A DNA stretch of 35,834 nucleotides from a virus. A program made the translations under genes and the position numbers. Where the stretch lies: the IMG/VR virus record IMGVR_UViG_3300029319_000185, positions 1-35,834 of that record; one strand, written 5' to 3'. Positions 15,418 to 22,507 of this stretch are shown piece by piece (within the stretch, counting starts at the first letter, position 1; each line of letters starts with the position of its first letter). The notes beneath the pieces were generated by a model. It was not told the origin of the DNA. It was given only the letters and a program-made list of their open reading frames with translations, and did not search any database.

Positions 15418-15646
15418 TTTCTTCGTAGTAAGTTTCGAAGTCGTGCCTTTCGTTAGTAGCAATGTGACCTATGTGATTTATGTAGTGCTGCGGTGCGCCG
15501 TAACAGTAAGTGTTTTCGTGTTCAGTGATTGACCATATTTGATTATCGTCAAAACCTGCGTCCTTAGCTTCTTGCCAAGAATCAAACCAGTCCCCCGATT
15601 CTCTACCTATTTCCTCAAATGGAAACTCTCCTTTTATTATTTTCAT
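15404..15646 (-). CDS. Hypothetical acidic early protein, 80 aa
   Basis: About 17 Asp/Glu against 5 Lys/Arg. The motif-like parts are WFDSWQEAKDAGFDDNQIW and YGAPQHYINHIGHIATNERHD. The latter resembles a conserved phage protein of unknown function I have seen in marine phages. His and Trp are frequent. There is no membrane segment. It starts at ATG 15646 with leader ACTAACCACGCAAAATATG. It could be an anti-defence or host-takeover protein, by size, charge and position only. Confidence 0.7.
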   Translation of the reverse strand: MKIIKGEFPFEEIGRESGDWFDSWQEAKDAGFDDNQIWSITEHENTYCYGAPQHYINHIGHIATNERHDFETYYEETLTN

Positions 15647-15662
15647 ATTTTGCGTGGTTAGT

Positions 15663-15944
15663 TTATTTGATATTGGCTAGATCATAGTCTTGGTCGAACT
15701 GGTAGGATTCGATATTCCACTCGCCCTCTCCGTCATTTACGCAATGAGCTTTTAATTCGTCCATATCTTCAAACCAGTAATGTATGTCGTTATCAAATCC
15801 AAATTGGTTGTCTGACCATTCGTCTTCATCTCCCCAAACTAGATAAGGATCAGCACCAACTGCTACTAAAGTCGGCGGTGATGAATCATCAGAGTTGTCA
15901 CTCCATTTCCATTCGATCCGATATACTTTAATTTCTGTTTTCAT
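15663..15944 (-). CDS. Hypothetical strongly acidic, Trp-rich early protein, 93 aa
   Basis: About 24 Asp/Glu against 6 Lys/Arg (net charge near -18) and six Trp, for example VWGDEDEWSDNQFGFDNDI. No family is recognised. Its small size, early position and high negative charge are shared with phage DNA-mimic proteins such as Ocr, which block restriction enzymes. This is analogy, not homology. The ATG at 15944 is preceded by the exact early leader copy at 15941-15962. Confidence 0.7.
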   Translation of the reverse strand: MKTEIKVYRIEWKWSDNSDDSSPPTLVAVGADPYLVWGDEDEWSDNQFGFDNDIHYWFEDMDELKAHCVNDGEGEWNIESYQFDQDYDLANIK

Positions 15945-15962
15945 AGTATTAGTTGGTTAGTG
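15941..15962 (-). repeat. Early leader motif, copy 2
   Basis: Identical over 22 bp to 15396-15417. It ends with the start codon of the 93-aa acidic gene. It contains no Shine-Dalgarno-like sequence, so the leader itself probably guides ribosomes or a regulator. Confidence 0.85.
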
Positions 15963-15963
15963 G

Positions 15964-16107
15964 TTAGAATATGCAATCAATAATGACTGCGATTGTTATA
16001 AAGGCAATGGAGCCAGTAGTTGTAAAGAAGATAAGTATTGCATCTTCAGCGTGTTTCTCAGTCTTTACTGCCTGAGTTTTTACTAGGTCTTTGATTAGTG
16101 TTTTCAT
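15964..16107 (-). CDS. Small single-pass membrane protein, 47 aa
   Basis: The start is ATG 16107 (MKTLIKDLVKTQAVKTEKHAEDA), with a partial early leader AAGACCAACTATG. A longer frame to 16185 has no support. The last 22 residues form one hydrophobic segment (LIFFTTTGSIAFITIAVIID). The charged N-terminus should lie in the cytoplasm. Small early membrane proteins often serve superinfection exclusion or host membrane control. The function is unknown. Confidence 0.65.
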   Translation of the reverse strand: MKTLIKDLVKTQAVKTEKHAEDAILIFFTTTGSIAFITIAVIIDCIF

Positions 16108-16144
16108 AGTTGGTCTTGCTATCGCACTCTGTGTGTTTGTGTGT

Positions 16145-16348
16145 TTATTGGTTAGATAGTAATTCATTACGCCAAGCGTTAGCATATTTTAAGGCGGTCT
16201 TTTTGTTTGCAAGTGGGTCTTCTGTCGATATATGAACTCTTTTAATTGTGCGGTCTGTCTTGCTGTCTATGTCTTGCTCAATTAAGACTGGCAGAAAAGC
16301 GTCAAGACCTTGATAAGTGATTTTTTTGGTTGCGGTGTGTATTTTCAT
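16145..16348 (-). CDS. Hypothetical early protein, 67 aa
   Basis: A small charged protein (MKIHTATKKITYQG ... KKTALKYANAWRNELLSNQ) that looks like a strand pair plus C-terminal helix. No family is recognised. The ATG at 16348 has the AT-rich leader ACCAACAAAATAATACACATTATG without a Shine-Dalgarno site. It is part of the early small-gene run. Confidence 0.65.
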   Translation of the reverse strand: MKIHTATKKITYQGLDAFLPVLIEQDIDSKTDRTIKRVHISTEDPLANKKTALKYANAWRNELLSNQ

Positions 16349-16394
16349 AATGTGTATTATTTTGTTGGTGTTCTGTAACGAATACCTTTAGTGA

Positions 16395-16835
16395 TTAAAG
16401 GGATTCTACTGCGTCAAATAGCTTTTGAGCAGGGACGTCAAAAGGTAGCTTTTCAACAAGTAGGAACTCGTTGAAGAACTCCACGGCAAGCCTTTCTACA
16501 ATTAAAGAAGCAATGCTACCCATTACCTTATCAAGATAATCTTCACCATCATGGCAGCCTTGTACTTGGCTTTCGGCATCATTGAAATATTCCATTTCTT
16601 CCATAGTGCCAAAGCGAGCCACGTTGCAAATTTGCCAAGTGTCATAATAGTAGATGACAAAGTCACTTGCTATATACTGAGAAGCTTCTCTAATTTCGTC
16701 TTCATAAAAGAAGCCGTCAATTTCACCATATTGATCCAGTGCTTCTTTGATATCTTCGCGGTTATCTTCAATGTGATTTTGAACTGACTTCTTAACAAGT
16801 TGTTCAAGGTCATAGAATGATTGTATTTTTTCCAT
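16395..16835 (-). CDS. Hypothetical acidic early protein, 146 aa, first gene of the leftward operon
   Basis: The first gene after the TATAAT promoter at 16895-16924. The protein is acidic and helical (IEDNREDIKEALDQYGEIDG, then FYEDEIREASQYIASDF), with repeated Tyr residues and few Lys/Arg in the middle. No domain is recognised. As the promoter-proximal early gene it is a good candidate for host takeover or anti-defence. The ATG at 16835 has leader AAAATACTATGG and no Shine-Dalgarno site. A CCTTTA/TAAAGG hairpin overlaps its stop codon but lacks a T tract. Confidence 0.75.
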   Translation of the reverse strand: MEKIQSFYDLEQLVKKSVQNHIEDNREDIKEALDQYGEIDGFFYEDEIREASQYIASDFVIYYYDTWQICNVARFGTMEEMEYFNDAESQVQGCHDGEDYLDKVMGSIASLIVERLAVEFFNEFLLVEKLPFDVPAQKLFDAVESL

Positions 16836-16856
16836 AGTATTTTTATTTTATGTTTA

Positions 16857-16890
16857 TTAAGCTTTATTGCTTAATAGATCGTATTTAAGC
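16857..16890 (-). promoter_or_regulatory. Alternating GCTTAA/TTAAGC blocks in the early leader
   Basis: TTAAGC at 16857-16862, GCTTAA at 16869-16874 and TTAAGC at 16885-16890 lie between the promoter and the first early gene. The middle block can pair with either outer block, giving two mutually exclusive hairpins. A further palindrome CTTAATTAAG at 16939-16948 lies upstream of the promoter. This could be an operator set or an RNA switch. Confidence 0.45.
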
Positions 16891-16894
16891 ATAC

Positions 16895-16924
16895 ATTATA
16901 TATTATTGCAAGCTTTTTTTTCAA
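16895..16924 (-). promoter_or_regulatory. Sigma70-type promoter for the early operon
   Basis: On the minus strand TTGAAA (16919-16924) is 18 bp from a perfect TATAAT (16895-16900). Start is expected near 16888, about 50 nt before the 146-aa gene. It is one of two candidate promoters feeding the leftward operon. Confidence 0.65.
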
Positions 16925-16978
16925 GATAATTAATAGCACTTAATTAAGCTAATATATAGGAGGGATAGTATCTCTCTT

Positions 16979-17203
16979 TTACTCCTTTATAATAGGTTGA
17001 TTAACTTGGTATAGATTGTCTTGAATACATCTAGCCAATGCAAAAGAAATAATCCTTTCATATGAAAAGCAATTCCTAATAAGAAATACACGTAAAATAT
17101 TTATTATATTAGTGCAAAAGCTAAGGGGGGGAGGGGGTAAGCTAGTTGCATTTGTCTGTGTATATATATCATCAGACACCCCCTTAAAAAATATCCTTCT
17201 CAT
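16979..17203 (-). CDS. Doubtful 74-aa reading frame in the control region
   Basis: An open frame (MRRIFFKGVSDDIYTQTN, then a Pro run from the C tract). It crosses the G/C tract and inverted repeats, has odd composition and lacks a Shine-Dalgarno site or early leader. It is more likely a by-product of a structured region than a gene, but it is the only frame in the 540-base gap 16836-17375. Confidence 0.2.
   Translation of the reverse strand: MRRIFFKGVSDDIYTQTNATSLPPPPLSFCTNIINILRVFLIRNCFSYERIISFALARCIQDNLYQVNQPIIKE
17113..17186. other. Structured G-tract element in the divergent control region
   Basis: A run of seven Gs and a run of five Gs (17125-17137) are flanked by an imperfect inverted repeat TGCAAAAGCT/AGCTAGTTGCA (17113-17122, 17140-17150). 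TAAGGGGG (17122-17129) can instead pair with CCCCCTTA (17179-17186), enclosing a second inverted repeat TGTCTG/CAGACA (17153-17158, 17173-17178) around an AT loop. It may be an origin, a packaging site, or the structured leader of the early transcript. Confidence 0.5.
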
Positions 17204-17281
17204 AGGGACTTAGCTCCCGGACTCCCCCTTGTATTACTCAGTATGGTTACTGCTCTGATGGGGTTCCCTTCATCGATCGCT

Positions 17282-17293
17282 GAATCCGGATTC
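17282..17293. promoter_or_regulatory. Perfect 12-bp palindrome overlapping the leftward -10
   Basis: GAATCCGGATTC is self-complementary over all 12 bases and covers part of the -10 box at 17290-17295. It has the form of an operator for a dimeric regulator. The regulator is not identified; the HTH-like protein at 20164-20427 is one candidate. Confidence 0.45.
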
Positions 17294-17318
17294 TATGTTT
17301 CATGAAAATAGGTGTCAA
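17290..17318 (-). promoter_or_regulatory. Leftward sigma70-type promoter of the divergent pair
   Basis: On the minus strand a perfect TTGACA (17313-17318) is 17 bp from TAGAAT (17290-17295, five of six to consensus). Its transcript would read through the structured element into the early genes, giving a leader of about 450 nt before the 146-aa gene. Confidence 0.7.
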
Positions 17319-17339
17319 GCATAAAATCAGATATTTTTA

Positions 17340-17368
17340 TTGACATATCTGTAAGTGCTTCCTATCAA
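17340..17368 (+). promoter_or_regulatory. Rightward sigma70-type promoter of the divergent pair
   Basis: TTGACA at 17340-17345 is 17 bp from TATCAA at 17363-17368 (four of six). The expected start, about 17375, falls on the ATG of the small terminase gene at 17376, so the message may be leaderless. It is the only clear promoter seen for the packaging genes. Confidence 0.55.
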
Positions 17369-17375
17369 AGAAGTA

Positions 17376-17960
17376 ATGAGTCAAAAAAATCTTACTGATG
17401 AGGAACTCAAACTGGATCTGATGTCCAGTATTTCAGAGAGTATACAGGCCGTAGCAAAGGAGAAGGAGTCCTTGAAAATGAATAGTCTTAGTAGAACTGA
17501 ACCTAGAAAGGTGGCCGAGATACTGTATCACTACGCTATGGGCGAGACTCAGACTAAAATAGTAAAAAAGTACAAGTTCGCTAGGAGTACAGTGATTTCC
17601 GTTCTCACGGATTATGCGGACTATCTAGGCAAGTTCAGAGAAGTAACAGGTAGACTAGCTGCTAGGAACTATTTGAATCTTAGTTCACTAGAAGAGGATC
17701 TCATTGAAAAGGTCAGAGGTAGATTGGAGGCGGATCCTGACTTCGAAGTTACTTTCCGTGACTTAAAGGAGCTATCCATAGCTAAGGCTAACGCAGGTAG
17801 GGAGGCATTGACGGCTAGAGGTGAGGCTACACAGATCACGGAAGATAGGAAGGTGTACAGCCAGGAGGACTACGAGGCTACTATTCAGGCTGCCAAAGAA
17901 AGAATGAAGAAGATAAAAGAGCAAAGCGTTGATGCAGAGCTAGTTAAAGAAGATGGATGA
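17376..17960 (+). CDS. terS: Terminase small subunit (putative)
   Basis: Starts at ATG 17376 (MSQKNLTDEEL); a GTG at 17355 is inside the promoter and unlikely. The 194-residue product has a helix-turn-helix at about residues 60-85 (GETQTKIVKKYKFARSTVIS), then charged helices for oligomerisation (SLEEDLIEKVRGRLEAD) and a basic C-terminal helix. Small terminases bind the packaging start site and hand DNA to the large subunit. The call rests on the HTH plus coiled-coil layout and on the large terminase gene 187 bp downstream. It overlaps the next small gene by 8 nt. Confidence 0.8.
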   Translation: MSQKNLTDEELKLDLMSSISESIQAVAKEKESLKMNSLSRTEPRKVAEILYHYAMGETQTKIVKKYKFARSTVISVLTDYADYLGKFREVTGRLAARNYLNLSSLEEDLIEKVRGRLEADPDFEVTFRDLKELSIAKANAGREALTARGEATQITEDRKVYSQEDYEATIQAAKERMKKIKEQSVDAELVKEDG

Positions 17961-18147
17961 ACAAATAGCCGGCAAAATAAAAGAGATACTAGGGGAGTTC
18001 TACCCTAACTATATTGTATTAGTCCTTGATGAAGAAGGAGAAGTGCAATCAAGGTGTACTAGTTTCTCTGTAGGACGTATGCTAATTAAGGAAGCTGCCC
18101 TAGAGTTCTGTGACGATAATACAGAAATACTTTACGAAGATGAATAA
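17953..18147 (+). CDS. Small acidic hypothetical protein between terminase subunits
   Basis: A 64-residue protein (MDEQIAGKIKEILGEFYPNY ... DDNTEILYEDE) with an alpha-beta-alpha look and a strongly acidic C-terminus. It overlaps the terS stop by 8 nt, so its translation is coupled. The strand IVLVLDEEGEV and following turn look like a small sensor-type fold, but no family is recognised. It may help packaging, from location only. Confidence 0.7.
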   Translation: MDEQIAGKIKEILGEFYPNYIVLVLDEEGEVQSRCTSFSVGRMLIKEAALEFCDDNTEILYEDE

Positions 18148-19806
18148 TTGTTCTACGTGGAACTTATATTTACAGAGCATCCTTTTCTAGAAACTCCTAC
18201 AGATGAGGAGATAGTTACTCTTGGTGAGATGGATCCCAAGTTACTTGCTTCTTTGCATGAGGCTCATGAGGGTAGGATACGTTCTGCTGAAGAAGATCCA
18301 CTGCGTCACGGATTTGAGTTACCAGGGTGGAGCAGAATGCGAGATGCCCTCAAGGACTTTGATGAAGTTATTACCTTCGGAGGAAACAGAAGTGGTAAGA
18401 CAACTGGTTGTGCCAAGATGGTTATGGAAGCAGTAACTAATAATATGGATGGTCATATTGTATGCTTCAGTCAGAACGCTGACACATCTATTAAAGTACA
18501 GCAAGCTGCTGTATGGTCTATGATGCCCAAGGAGTTTAGAAAGAAAACAAAAAGTATTGAAGGATATATTAATTATAGTATGCAAAACGGTTTTACCGGT
18601 AGTAGTTTTATATTTCCAGATACTAGAACTAGAGTTGATTTCAAAACTTACACGCAGTTCAGCAATAACCAAACTATTCTAGAAGGTTTTGAGTTCGGTT
18701 TCCGTAATCCTACAGGGACAAATATAGGGGCGTGGCTTGATGAGTACCTAGGGGATGCAGCACTAGTCAACACCCTACGCTTTCGTCTAGCGACCAGAGA
18801 TAGTAAGATGCTTCTAGGTTTTACTCCTATTGATGGGTACACACCCTTTGTTGCTGAATATCTCAAGGGTTCTGAGACACTAGAGACTAAGTCAGCAGTT
18901 CTTTTAGGAGGAGAACAAGTACCAGTAAAGCAGTACAGCCCTGAACGTGATGCTGGTGTAGTGTACCTGCACTCGGACGAGAACCCATTCGGGGGCTATG
19001 ACCGTATAGCTAAGGATCTAAAGAACGCAAACCGTGACACAATTATGGTCCGTGCGTATGGATTACCCACAAAATCAATGACTTCACTGCTACCAAACTT
19101 TAGTCCAGAGGTAAATGTGCTAAATAATACACCTAACAAACACGGTATATCGTTCCCTGACAAGGACTTACTAACTTGGTATCATGTAGTTGACCCAGCT
19201 TTTGCTAGGAATTATGTTGCAATATGGGCAGGAGTATCAGAAGAAGAAGAGATATTTATACGTAGAGAGTGGCCGGACAGAGATACATACGGTGAGTGGG
19301 CATTGTTCGGCGATCCAAAGTGGCGTAAAGGTCCAGCCTCAGAGAAACTAGGCTATGATGTAGAGAAGTACTGCGAGTTATTTAAGGAGATTGAAGAAGA
19401 GTTAGGTATCGAGGTCACGGAACGTATAGGTGACTCCAGGTTCTTTGCTAAGGAAAACGAGAACAATGTAGATTTATTCACGGCTTTTTATGACTTCGGT
19501 ATGAACTTTACACCATCGGACGGACAACAGGAGGGCATAGGTAACACAAGCCTAGATGATTGGTTCTTTTATAATCCGAACTACGACATTGATGCAGCCA
19601 ACAGACCAAGGTGCTATGTTCACGAGGACTGCGGAAATCTTATAGAAAGTATGATTAATTACAACGCAGCCGGCAAAGCCGACGAAGCACTAAAGGACTT
19701 CTTTGACCTCATACGTTATTTGCGTATGTCCAACGGTGGAATGGGTCCTGATTATTTTGCATCTTCTGATATGGAGATAACTAGAAGAAAACAAGGAGGT
19801 TACTAA
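18148..19806 (+). CDS. terL: Terminase large subunit (packaging ATPase/nuclease)
   Basis: About 550 residues. Walker A is GGNRSGKT at residues 78-85; Walker B is GAWLDE with Asp198-Glu199. The C-terminal RNase-H-like nuclease has WYHVVDPAF (first Asp), ERIGDSRFF (second Asp) and a later SLDDWFF segment. The enzyme cuts concatemers and pumps DNA into the head. The start is unclear: TTG 18148 directly follows the previous stop, and GTG 18157 (VELIFTEHP) is equally possible. No ATG occurs before 18229. It ends in TAATG with the next gene, which also has AAGGAGG before it. Confidence 0.95.
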   Translation: MFYVELIFTEHPFLETPTDEEIVTLGEMDPKLLASLHEAHEGRIRSAEEDPLRHGFELPGWSRMRDALKDFDEVITFGGNRSGKTTGCAKMVMEAVTNNMDGHIVCFSQNADTSIKVQQAAVWSMMPKEFRKKTKSIEGYINYSMQNGFTGSSFIFPDTRTRVDFKTYTQFSNNQTILEGFEFGFRNPTGTNIGAWLDEYLGDAALVNTLRFRLATRDSKMLLGFTPIDGYTPFVAEYLKGSETLETKSAVLLGGEQVPVKQYSPERDAGVVYLHSDENPFGGYDRIAKDLKNANRDTIMVRAYGLPTKSMTSLLPNFSPEVNVLNNTPNKHGISFPDKDLLTWYHVVDPAFARNYVAIWAGVSEEEEIFIRREWPDRDTYGEWALFGDPKWRKGPASEKLGYDVEKYCELFKEIEEELGIEVTERIGDSRFFAKENENNVDLFTAFYDFGMNFTPSDGQQEGIGNTSLDDWFFYNPNYDIDAANRPRCYVHEDCGNLIESMINYNAAGKADEALKDFFDLIRYLRMSNGGMGPDYFASSDMEITRRKQGGY

Positions 19807-20177
19807 TGAAAGTAAAATTAACAGAGTTCGTGAAGTACCATAATGAGGACTTCGATAACGCACTTAAAATAGTAAAAGAAAAACTACCTAGTGAATACGT
19901 CACTGGTAAAGGAAAGAACACATGGCTAAGTGTAGAGGGTCAGGACATATTAGCTCAGGGTTTATTTATTAACGAAATAATACCTAAGCATTACAAGGGC
20001 AAGGTTCTATCCGTGTGTCCAAACCCAAGATTTAACATGGTTCACTTCGTTGAGATAGGAAAAAAAGTTCCTGTTCTTATACCCAAACGTTTAAGTGGGA
20101 GATTTGTAGGAAAGGTTATTTGCTTCGAGGCTATAGAAACAGACTCAGGAGTCAGTTACCGTTATGTCAAAAACTAA
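19806..20177 (+). CDS. Hypothetical protein, 123 aa
   Basis: An ATG in TAATG with the terL stop and a strong AAGGAGG upstream inside terL. The N-terminal half is helical and basic (HNEDFDNALKIVKEKLPSE). The C-terminal half looks like a small beta barrel (GKVLSVCPNPRFNMVHFVEI, VPVLIPKRLSGRFVGKVI). There is no catalytic motif. It could be a nucleic-acid-binding packaging accessory; no family is recognised. Confidence 0.75.
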   Translation: MKVKLTEFVKYHNEDFDNALKIVKEKLPSEYVTGKGKNTWLSVEGQDILAQGLFINEIIPKHYKGKVLSVCPNPRFNMVHFVEIGKKVPVLIPKRLSGRFVGKVICFEAIETDSGVSYRYVKN

Positions 20178-20427
20178 CAGGACTAAAATTTTTTATAACA
20201 GAAACCCCAAGACAGGACAGCTTGAGGACGAACATATTACGACTGATTACAAGTGGAACCAGCAAAATAAAGATCGACTAATTATGTGGGAAACTTTTAT
20301 ACGTTATGTAAAACATGAGTCCGATTTGCCTATGACTAATATGGAGTTATGTGATAAGATAGGCAGTTCGAGGACCCTTCTAAGCAATATGCTTCAAATA
20401 ATAAAACAACGACTCAATGGAGAATAA
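20164..20427 (+). CDS. Small protein with helix-turn-helix-like C-terminus
   Basis: An 87-residue protein overlapping the previous gene by 14 nt. The C-terminal third (LPMTNMELCDKIGSSRTLLS followed by NMLQIIKQRL) has helix-turn-helix spacing with Gly in the turn. The N-terminus is basic and beta-rich (SKTNRTKIFYNRNPKTGQL). It may regulate transcription, perhaps at the palindrome near 17282, or act in packaging. The DNA-binding call is moderate. It overlaps the portal start by 11 nt. Confidence 0.7.
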   Translation: MSKTNRTKIFYNRNPKTGQLEDEHITTDYKWNQQNKDRLIMWETFIRYVKHESDLPMTNMELCDKIGSSRTLLSNMLQIIKQRLNGE

Positions 20428-22507
20428 AAATATTTCAGAGGCTCTTACGTACGTAACTGATGAGCCTGACGTTAAAACTTTACGGTATGCTTACGAGCAA
20501 ACCATTACAGAACTAGAATCATATTTTGATCTATGTCGCACTAGCTACGATGATCGAAGAAACTGGTGGCCTGGCAAGAGCCGTGACCATCGCAAGCACG
20601 GGTCCGATGCTTTTCCTTGGGAAGGTGCAAGTGACAGCGAGTGCCACCTTATAGATGAGAGAATTACAAAGCTTACCTCCCTCTTTATATCTGCCCTTAA
20701 ACGTGCTAACGTAAGGGCGTTCCCAGTAGAAAGTGGTGATATAGCAAGAAGTAAACTGGTATCAGGATTTCTTAAATGGATGATTCGTTCTGGATACATC
20801 CCTCGTTTTTATCGTGAGATGGAACTAGGTGCTAACTATTTACTAGAACGTGGTATTTTAGTTACTTATGTTGGTTGGCATATGGAAGATCGATCTTTTG
20901 AGCAAGAGATAGAATTAGAACAAATAGCACAGATGTCTCCTGAGATAGCAGAACTCATACAGGAAGCAGATAATGATGATGCACTAATTTTATTACTTCA
21001 ACAAACTTTTGGCGGCGTTACAAAAAAACGAGCGAAGAACGCACTCAAAGATCTAAGAAAAAATGGAATGGCGAAACTGCCCGTAGTACGCCGTCAAATT
21101 AATTGCCCAGAAGTAAAAACACTAGCACCTGATGGTGACTTTTTGTTTCCTCCTTATGTTACGGATCCACAACGTGCGCCTTATTGTTTTTGGAAAACTT
21201 ATTACACTCCACAAGAACTAGAATTAAAAGTTACTACTGATGGATGGAATGAAGACTTCGTGGACACAATGATTGAACGATACCGTGGTGTAAATATCGA
21301 TAGTCTTGAGCGTTATGAAGAAGGTCGTCGTAGCATGAGTCTAACAGATACTGCTTATGAAGCTGACGAATTGATAGAAATAATCTATGGTTACCAAAGA
21401 CTTATTAATGAAGAAGATGGTTCAGAAGGTATTTATTGCACAGTCTTTCACAAAAACTTTACTGGAGATGATAGTACAGGCACACCAGCCTTTGCTAAGT
21501 TTGAATTACTTAATGGTTATGAAGATTATCCAGTTGTAGTTACACGTCTTTCTGAGGATACAAAACGTCTTTACGATGTATCAACAGTTCCTAGTATTTT
21601 GCGTGGTATTCAGAACCAAGTAAAAGTAGAGCGTGATTCACGGATTGACCGTAACAGTCTAGCAACGCTACCTCCTATTTTGCACCCAGTAGGTCAAGCA
21701 CCCAATGATTGGGGACCAGGTAGAATGATACCTTATCGTCGTAAGGGTGATCTTGATTTTGCACCTACACCTGCGTTCAATCAAGGTTCTCTTGAAATGG
21801 AAAGAACATTAATAAATCAAGCTGATAGAATGATTGGACTAGATCCTCAGGATCCAATGTCTCAGGCAAGGCAACAGTTCATGGTTGACAAGTTTTTAGG
21901 TCATGTAGCAGAGGTTATTCGTATGTCCTATAAATGCTTCCAAAGATTTGGACCTGATCAAGTATTCTTTCAAGTTACTGGGATTCCTGACCCACAAATA
22001 ATAGATAAAGGTAATCCTAATGAAAACTTCGATATAATGATTAATTTTGATGTGCTTGACACTGATCCTGAAATAGTTGAGAAAAAGTTACAAGGATTTG
22101 TTTCATTACAACAACTTAATGTAAACAATAGAATGAATGTAGATGGGCTTCTTGATATTGCAGCAGCAAGTATTGATCCAGTTATGGCTGATGCAGTTTT
22201 GCAACCAGCACCTGATGCTCAAGAAGAGATGGTTAAAAATGTTACTGATGATCTTACAAAAATATTTGCAGGTATTGAAATGCCGGCACGTCCTGCTGGC
22301 GCACAGATTGCTATGCAAGTGATTCAACAGTACGCTCAACAACCTGATGTTCAACAACGACTACAACAAGATGAAGCATTCCGTGGACGTTTGGAAAAAT
22401 ATCAAGGTCAGTACACATTCCAAATGCAACAAGCACAGAATGCAGAAATTGGTAGAGTTGGCACAGCCCCTGCACAAATGGGTGAAGTCAGTACTCAGAA
22501 TATGTAG
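20417..22507 (+). CDS. Portal protein
   Basis: A 696-residue protein with the portal pattern of podoviruses: WWPG, then DAFPWEGASDSECHLIDERI near the N-terminus, a long clip/wing region (LATLPPILHPVGQAPNDWGP) and a Gln-rich C-terminal helix (QMQQAQNAEIGRVG). Twelve copies form the ring through which DNA enters and leaves the head. The length fits the large portals of P22/SU10-like phages. The position after the terminase and before the scaffold is standard. Its last 26 nt overlap the lysozyme start. Confident. Confidence 0.9.
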   Translation: MENKNISEALTYVTDEPDVKTLRYAYEQTITELESYFDLCRTSYDDRRNWWPGKSRDHRKHGSDAFPWEGASDSECHLIDERITKLTSLFISALKRANVRAFPVESGDIARSKLVSGFLKWMIRSGYIPRFYREMELGANYLLERGILVTYVGWHMEDRSFEQEIELEQIAQMSPEIAELIQEADNDDALILLLQQTFGGVTKKRAKNALKDLRKNGMAKLPVVRRQINCPEVKTLAPDGDFLFPPYVTDPQRAPYCFWKTYYTPQELELKVTTDGWNEDFVDTMIERYRGVNIDSLERYEEGRRSMSLTDTAYEADELIEIIYGYQRLINEEDGSEGIYCTVFHKNFTGDDSTGTPAFAKFELLNGYEDYPVVVTRLSEDTKRLYDVSTVPSILRGIQNQVKVERDSRIDRNSLATLPPILHPVGQAPNDWGPGRMIPYRRKGDLDFAPTPAFNQGSLEMERTLINQADRMIGLDPQDPMSQARQQFMVDKFLGHVAEVIRMSYKCFQRFGPDQVFFQVTGIPDPQIIDKGNPNENFDIMINFDVLDTDPEIVEKKLQGFVSLQQLNVNNRMNVDGLLDIAAASIDPVMADAVLQPAPDAQEEMVKNVTDDLTKIFAGIEMPARPAGAQIAMQVIQQYAQQPDVQQRLQQDEAFRGRLEKYQGQYTFQMQQAQNAEIGRVGTAPAQMGEVSTQNM

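Noticed and set aside
22347-22481. Longer N-terminus for the lysozyme from ATG 22347
   Set aside because: It lies wholly within the portal gene, has unusual His/Lys-rich composition and would bury the signal segment that starts naturally at GTG 22482.
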